A DNA stretch of 14,723 nucleotides from an uncultured Actinomycetes bacterium (GTDB taxonomy: Bacteria; Actinomycetota; Acidimicrobiia; Acidimicrobiales; RAAP-2): the NCBI GenBank assembly GCA_903854175.1, contig CAINVQ010000092.1, positions 1 through 14,723 on the forward strand. The letters are read 5' to 3'. Under the pieces are notes generated by a model. The model did no database searches, was not told the DNA's origin, and was given only the letters and a program-made list of their open reading frames with translations. The translations under genes and the position numbers were made by a program. Positions 12,770 through 14,723 of this stretch are shown here, piece after piece. Numbering within the stretch: position 1 is the stretch's first letter; each line of letters begins with the position of its first letter.

Positions 12770-14723
12770 AGTGCTCCAGCTTCGATGAGCTGTGAGTTGA
12801 GTTCCTCAATTGATCCAACGGGGAGCTGGCATACCCCTGCGCGACAGACGTAGGCAAGGCCCTCACTTCGACCACTGAGTAGTGGTGACGAGCCGTTTCC
12901 GGTAATGAGGACGCTACGAACCATGGGTAATGATCGTACGTGCTTGGTGAGCTCATTTGGTGCCCCAGGAATAACTACTTCAACTCCAGTGAGTGCGAAT
13001 CCAGCAGCATTCACTAAATCTGGTACCGAGCCGGGGTGGGTCGCAACGAGTGAGCTAGCAAGCTCAACGAGACGTTGGCTGATGCTGAGCAGATTGTTGT
13101 CACCAAGACAGAGTGCCAGCCGCGCAATTGCCCGACAGGCAACTGCATGACTTGAAGGCGTTGCACCATCGAAGATCTCTTTAGGTCGAGATGGAAGATC
13201 TTTCACGTGATTGCTCTGGGTAAAGAAACCACGTCCAACGATTGGGTTGCTGGATGTTGGAACATCGCCGTCCCAGTGGTGCGCCACCAGATACGTTGCG
13301 AGTTCTTCGCCGAGTTTTGTCCATGCATCATCACCAGTGCATTCGAACGCGTCAATGTAGGCATCGAGCAGCCATGCAAGATCGTTCGCGGTTGCGTGAG
13401 CCTGCAAGTTCTCAGTGCGCCACCACGTCTGATCTGAGAAGTGTGACGACCTGAGTGGGGTGAGCAGTGCAATTCCTTCGGAGATGAGTTCTCCATCGCC
13501 ACTCCTGAGACATGCCGATGCGAACATGGCATTCCACTCCAAAATTACTTTTTCATCCCTACCTGGCTGCACGCGCGCAGAACGAACTTGTCGAAGTGCA
13601 TCTAGTGACTGCGTGAGCTCTAGTGGCGCGGTGAATGGTTCGCCACTTGCAAGTCGAGGAATTGATCTTCCTTCAAAAAGCCCTGGGTCACTAATTCGGT
13701 ACCTCTCAAGAATTCGCTTAGATAATGCTGTGTCATTAAGCCCGTCGGTGATTTCTTGTGGTGTCCAGGTGACGTGTGAGCCCTCTTCACCATCCGCGTC
13801 AGCGTCAAGTGATGATGCGAATCCTTTCTCAATTCGTAAATCATTGAGCACGAAATTGATTGTGTCGAGCGCTACTTCACGCCATTCACTTGTGGGCTCG
13901 TGTTTGGATGCTTGCAAATAGGCTCTGGCGAGCAGACCTTGGTCACAAAGCATTTTCTCGAAGTGTGGAACGTGCCACTGCGCATCAACGCTGTACCTAG
14001 CAAATCCTCCGCGAAGGTGGTCGTACATTCCTTCTCTCGACATTGCATTCAGTGTTGTTGCAACCACGTCTTTGGTTTCTTCGTCTCTGAACTCGAGGAG
14101 AGCTTCGACGTACGAAGGGCGAGGAAACTTAGGTGCACCACCAAATCCACCTAGTGGGTCAGAGCTTTCAATAAGTTCATCTCGAAGCTTTTGTCGAACT
14201 ACTTTTAGGTCCACTACAGCGTCATGCACTTTTAGGTGATCGACAAACGCAATCTCACGCTCTAAGGCATCAGAAAGCTTGTGTGCTTGTTCTTGCACCA
14301 CGCTGCGCTGTGATGCCCATGCGTCAGTAAGGGCGCCGAGCAGTCTTGGAAAGCCAACCTGTCCATTTCTGTCAGTTGGCGGATAGTACGTTCCAGCGAG
14401 AAACGGTTTTCCGTCAGGAAGTAAGAACACAGACATTGGCCAGCCACCATGACCTGACACGAGTTGTGTCGCAGCCATGTAAAAAGCGTCAACGTCAGGA
14501 CGCTCTTCTCGGTCAACCTTGATTGGAATAAATGATTCATTTATTTGTTGTGCGATTGCTTCATCTTCAAAAGATTCATGTGCCATGACGTGACACCAGT
14601 GGCACGCGGCGTAACCGATCGAAAGAAAGATAGGTAGATCACGTCGCTTCGCTTCTTCCAGCGCCTCTGGCCCCCAGGGCCACCAGTCCACCGGATTTTC
14701 AGCGTGTTGGCTTAGATAAGCGC
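12766..14723 (-). CDS. DUF255/YyaL (SPATA20-like) thioredoxin-domain protein, N-terminus outside window
   Basis: This large conserved protein joins a thioredoxin-like domain to an alpha/alpha barrel resembling six-hairpin glycosidases; its biochemical role is not established. The frame stays open to the window edge: before the GTG at 14691 it reads [10 protein letters not shown], continuing into VDWWPWG, which matches the family's [18 protein letters not shown] opening. So the GTG codes an internal valine and only a short N-terminus is missing. Seen in order: [11 protein letters not shown] with a CHWC redox motif, [71 protein letters not shown], and near the end [10 protein letters not shown], the conserved C-terminal cysteine pair. 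About 651 residues are visible against a family size near 670–690. It overlaps the next gene by 4 nt. Confidence 0.94.
   Translation of the reverse strand, partial: AYLSQHAENPVDWWPWGPEALEEAKRRDLPIFLSIGYAACHWCHVMAHESFEDEAIAQQINESFIPIKVDREERPDVDAFYMAATQLVSGHGGWPMSVFLLPDGKPFLAGTYYPPTDRNGQVGFPRLLGALTDAWASQRSVVQEQAHKLSDALEREIAFVDHLKVHDAVVDLKVVRQKLRDELIESSDPLGGFGGAPKFPRPSYVEALLEFRDEETKDVVATTLNAMSREGMYDHLRGGFARYSVDAQWHVPHFEKMLCDQGLLARAYLQASKHEPTSEWREVALDTINFVLNDLRIEKGFASSLDADADGEEGSHVTWTPQEITDGLNDTALSKRILERYRISDPGLFEGRSIPRLASGEPFTAPLELTQSLDALRQVRSARVQPGRDEKVILEWNAMFASACLRSGDGELISEGIALLTPLRSSHFSDQTWWRTENLQAHATANDLAWLLDAYIDAFECTGDDAWTKLGEELATYLVAHHWDGDVPTSSNPIVGRGFFTQSNHVKDLPSRPKEIFDGATPSSHAVACRAIARLALCLGDNNLLSISQRLVELASSLVATHPGSVPDLVNAAGFALTGVEVVIPGAPNELTKHVRSLPMVRSVLITGNGSSPLLSGRSEGLAYVCRAGVCQLPVGSIEELNSQLIEAGAL

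Noticed and set aside
14689..14691. GTG as the start of the DUF255 gene
   Set aside because: The frame continues upstream as [10 protein letters not shown], matching the conserved family opening, so the gene runs off the window.

Overview
The window looks like a compact piece of an actinobacterial chromosome. Evidence: the division cluster ftsZ–yggS–sepF–yggT–divIVA is followed by a DksA-like gene, lspA and rluD in the usual actinobacterial order; a clear Bpa/PafE proteasome activator (a family of proteasome-bearing Actinobacteria) is present; and TANNNT -10 boxes recur, some apparently giving leaderless mRNAs. GC content is near half by eye and gene spacing is very tight, with 4-nt overlaps and tail-to-tail genes that touch or overlap. 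That fits a streamlined lineage such as planktonic Acidimicrobiia, but the class is an inference.

Layout. 1–5722 (+) is the division and envelope block: the 3' part of ftsZ, yggS overlapping its end, sepF, yggT, divIVA, a gene joining a lysine-rich histone-H1-like tail to a DksA/TraR zinc finger, lspA and rluD. 5719–7145 (-) holds a primary-like sigma factor without region 1.1 and, upstream of it, an Rrf2 regulator. 7221–11336 (+) holds bpa and dnaE. 11378–12049 (+) is an unrecognised protein. 12050–14723 (-) is another unrecognised protein preceded by a DUF255/YyaL thioredoxin-like protein that runs off the right edge.

How the genes fit together. FtsZ, SepF and YggT act at the septum and membrane, and DivIVA marks the pole or septum. 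The H1–DksA fusion probably links DNA compaction to RNA polymerase control; a similar bifunctional protein (DdbA) is known in Streptomyces. LspA matures lipoproteins, RluD modifies rRNA and DnaE replicates the chromosome.

The most interesting regulatory segment is 6570–7221. An Rrf2 repressor with only two of the usual cysteines lies between a stress-type sigma factor and the divergent proteasome activator gene. Two similar TACC…GGT sites lie there, one over the Rrf2 gene's own -10 box and one upstream of the sigma gene, suggesting autoregulation plus control of the sigma factor. No tRNA, rRNA, CRISPR array, insertion sequence or prophage was seen, and no gap between genes exceeds about 125 bases.
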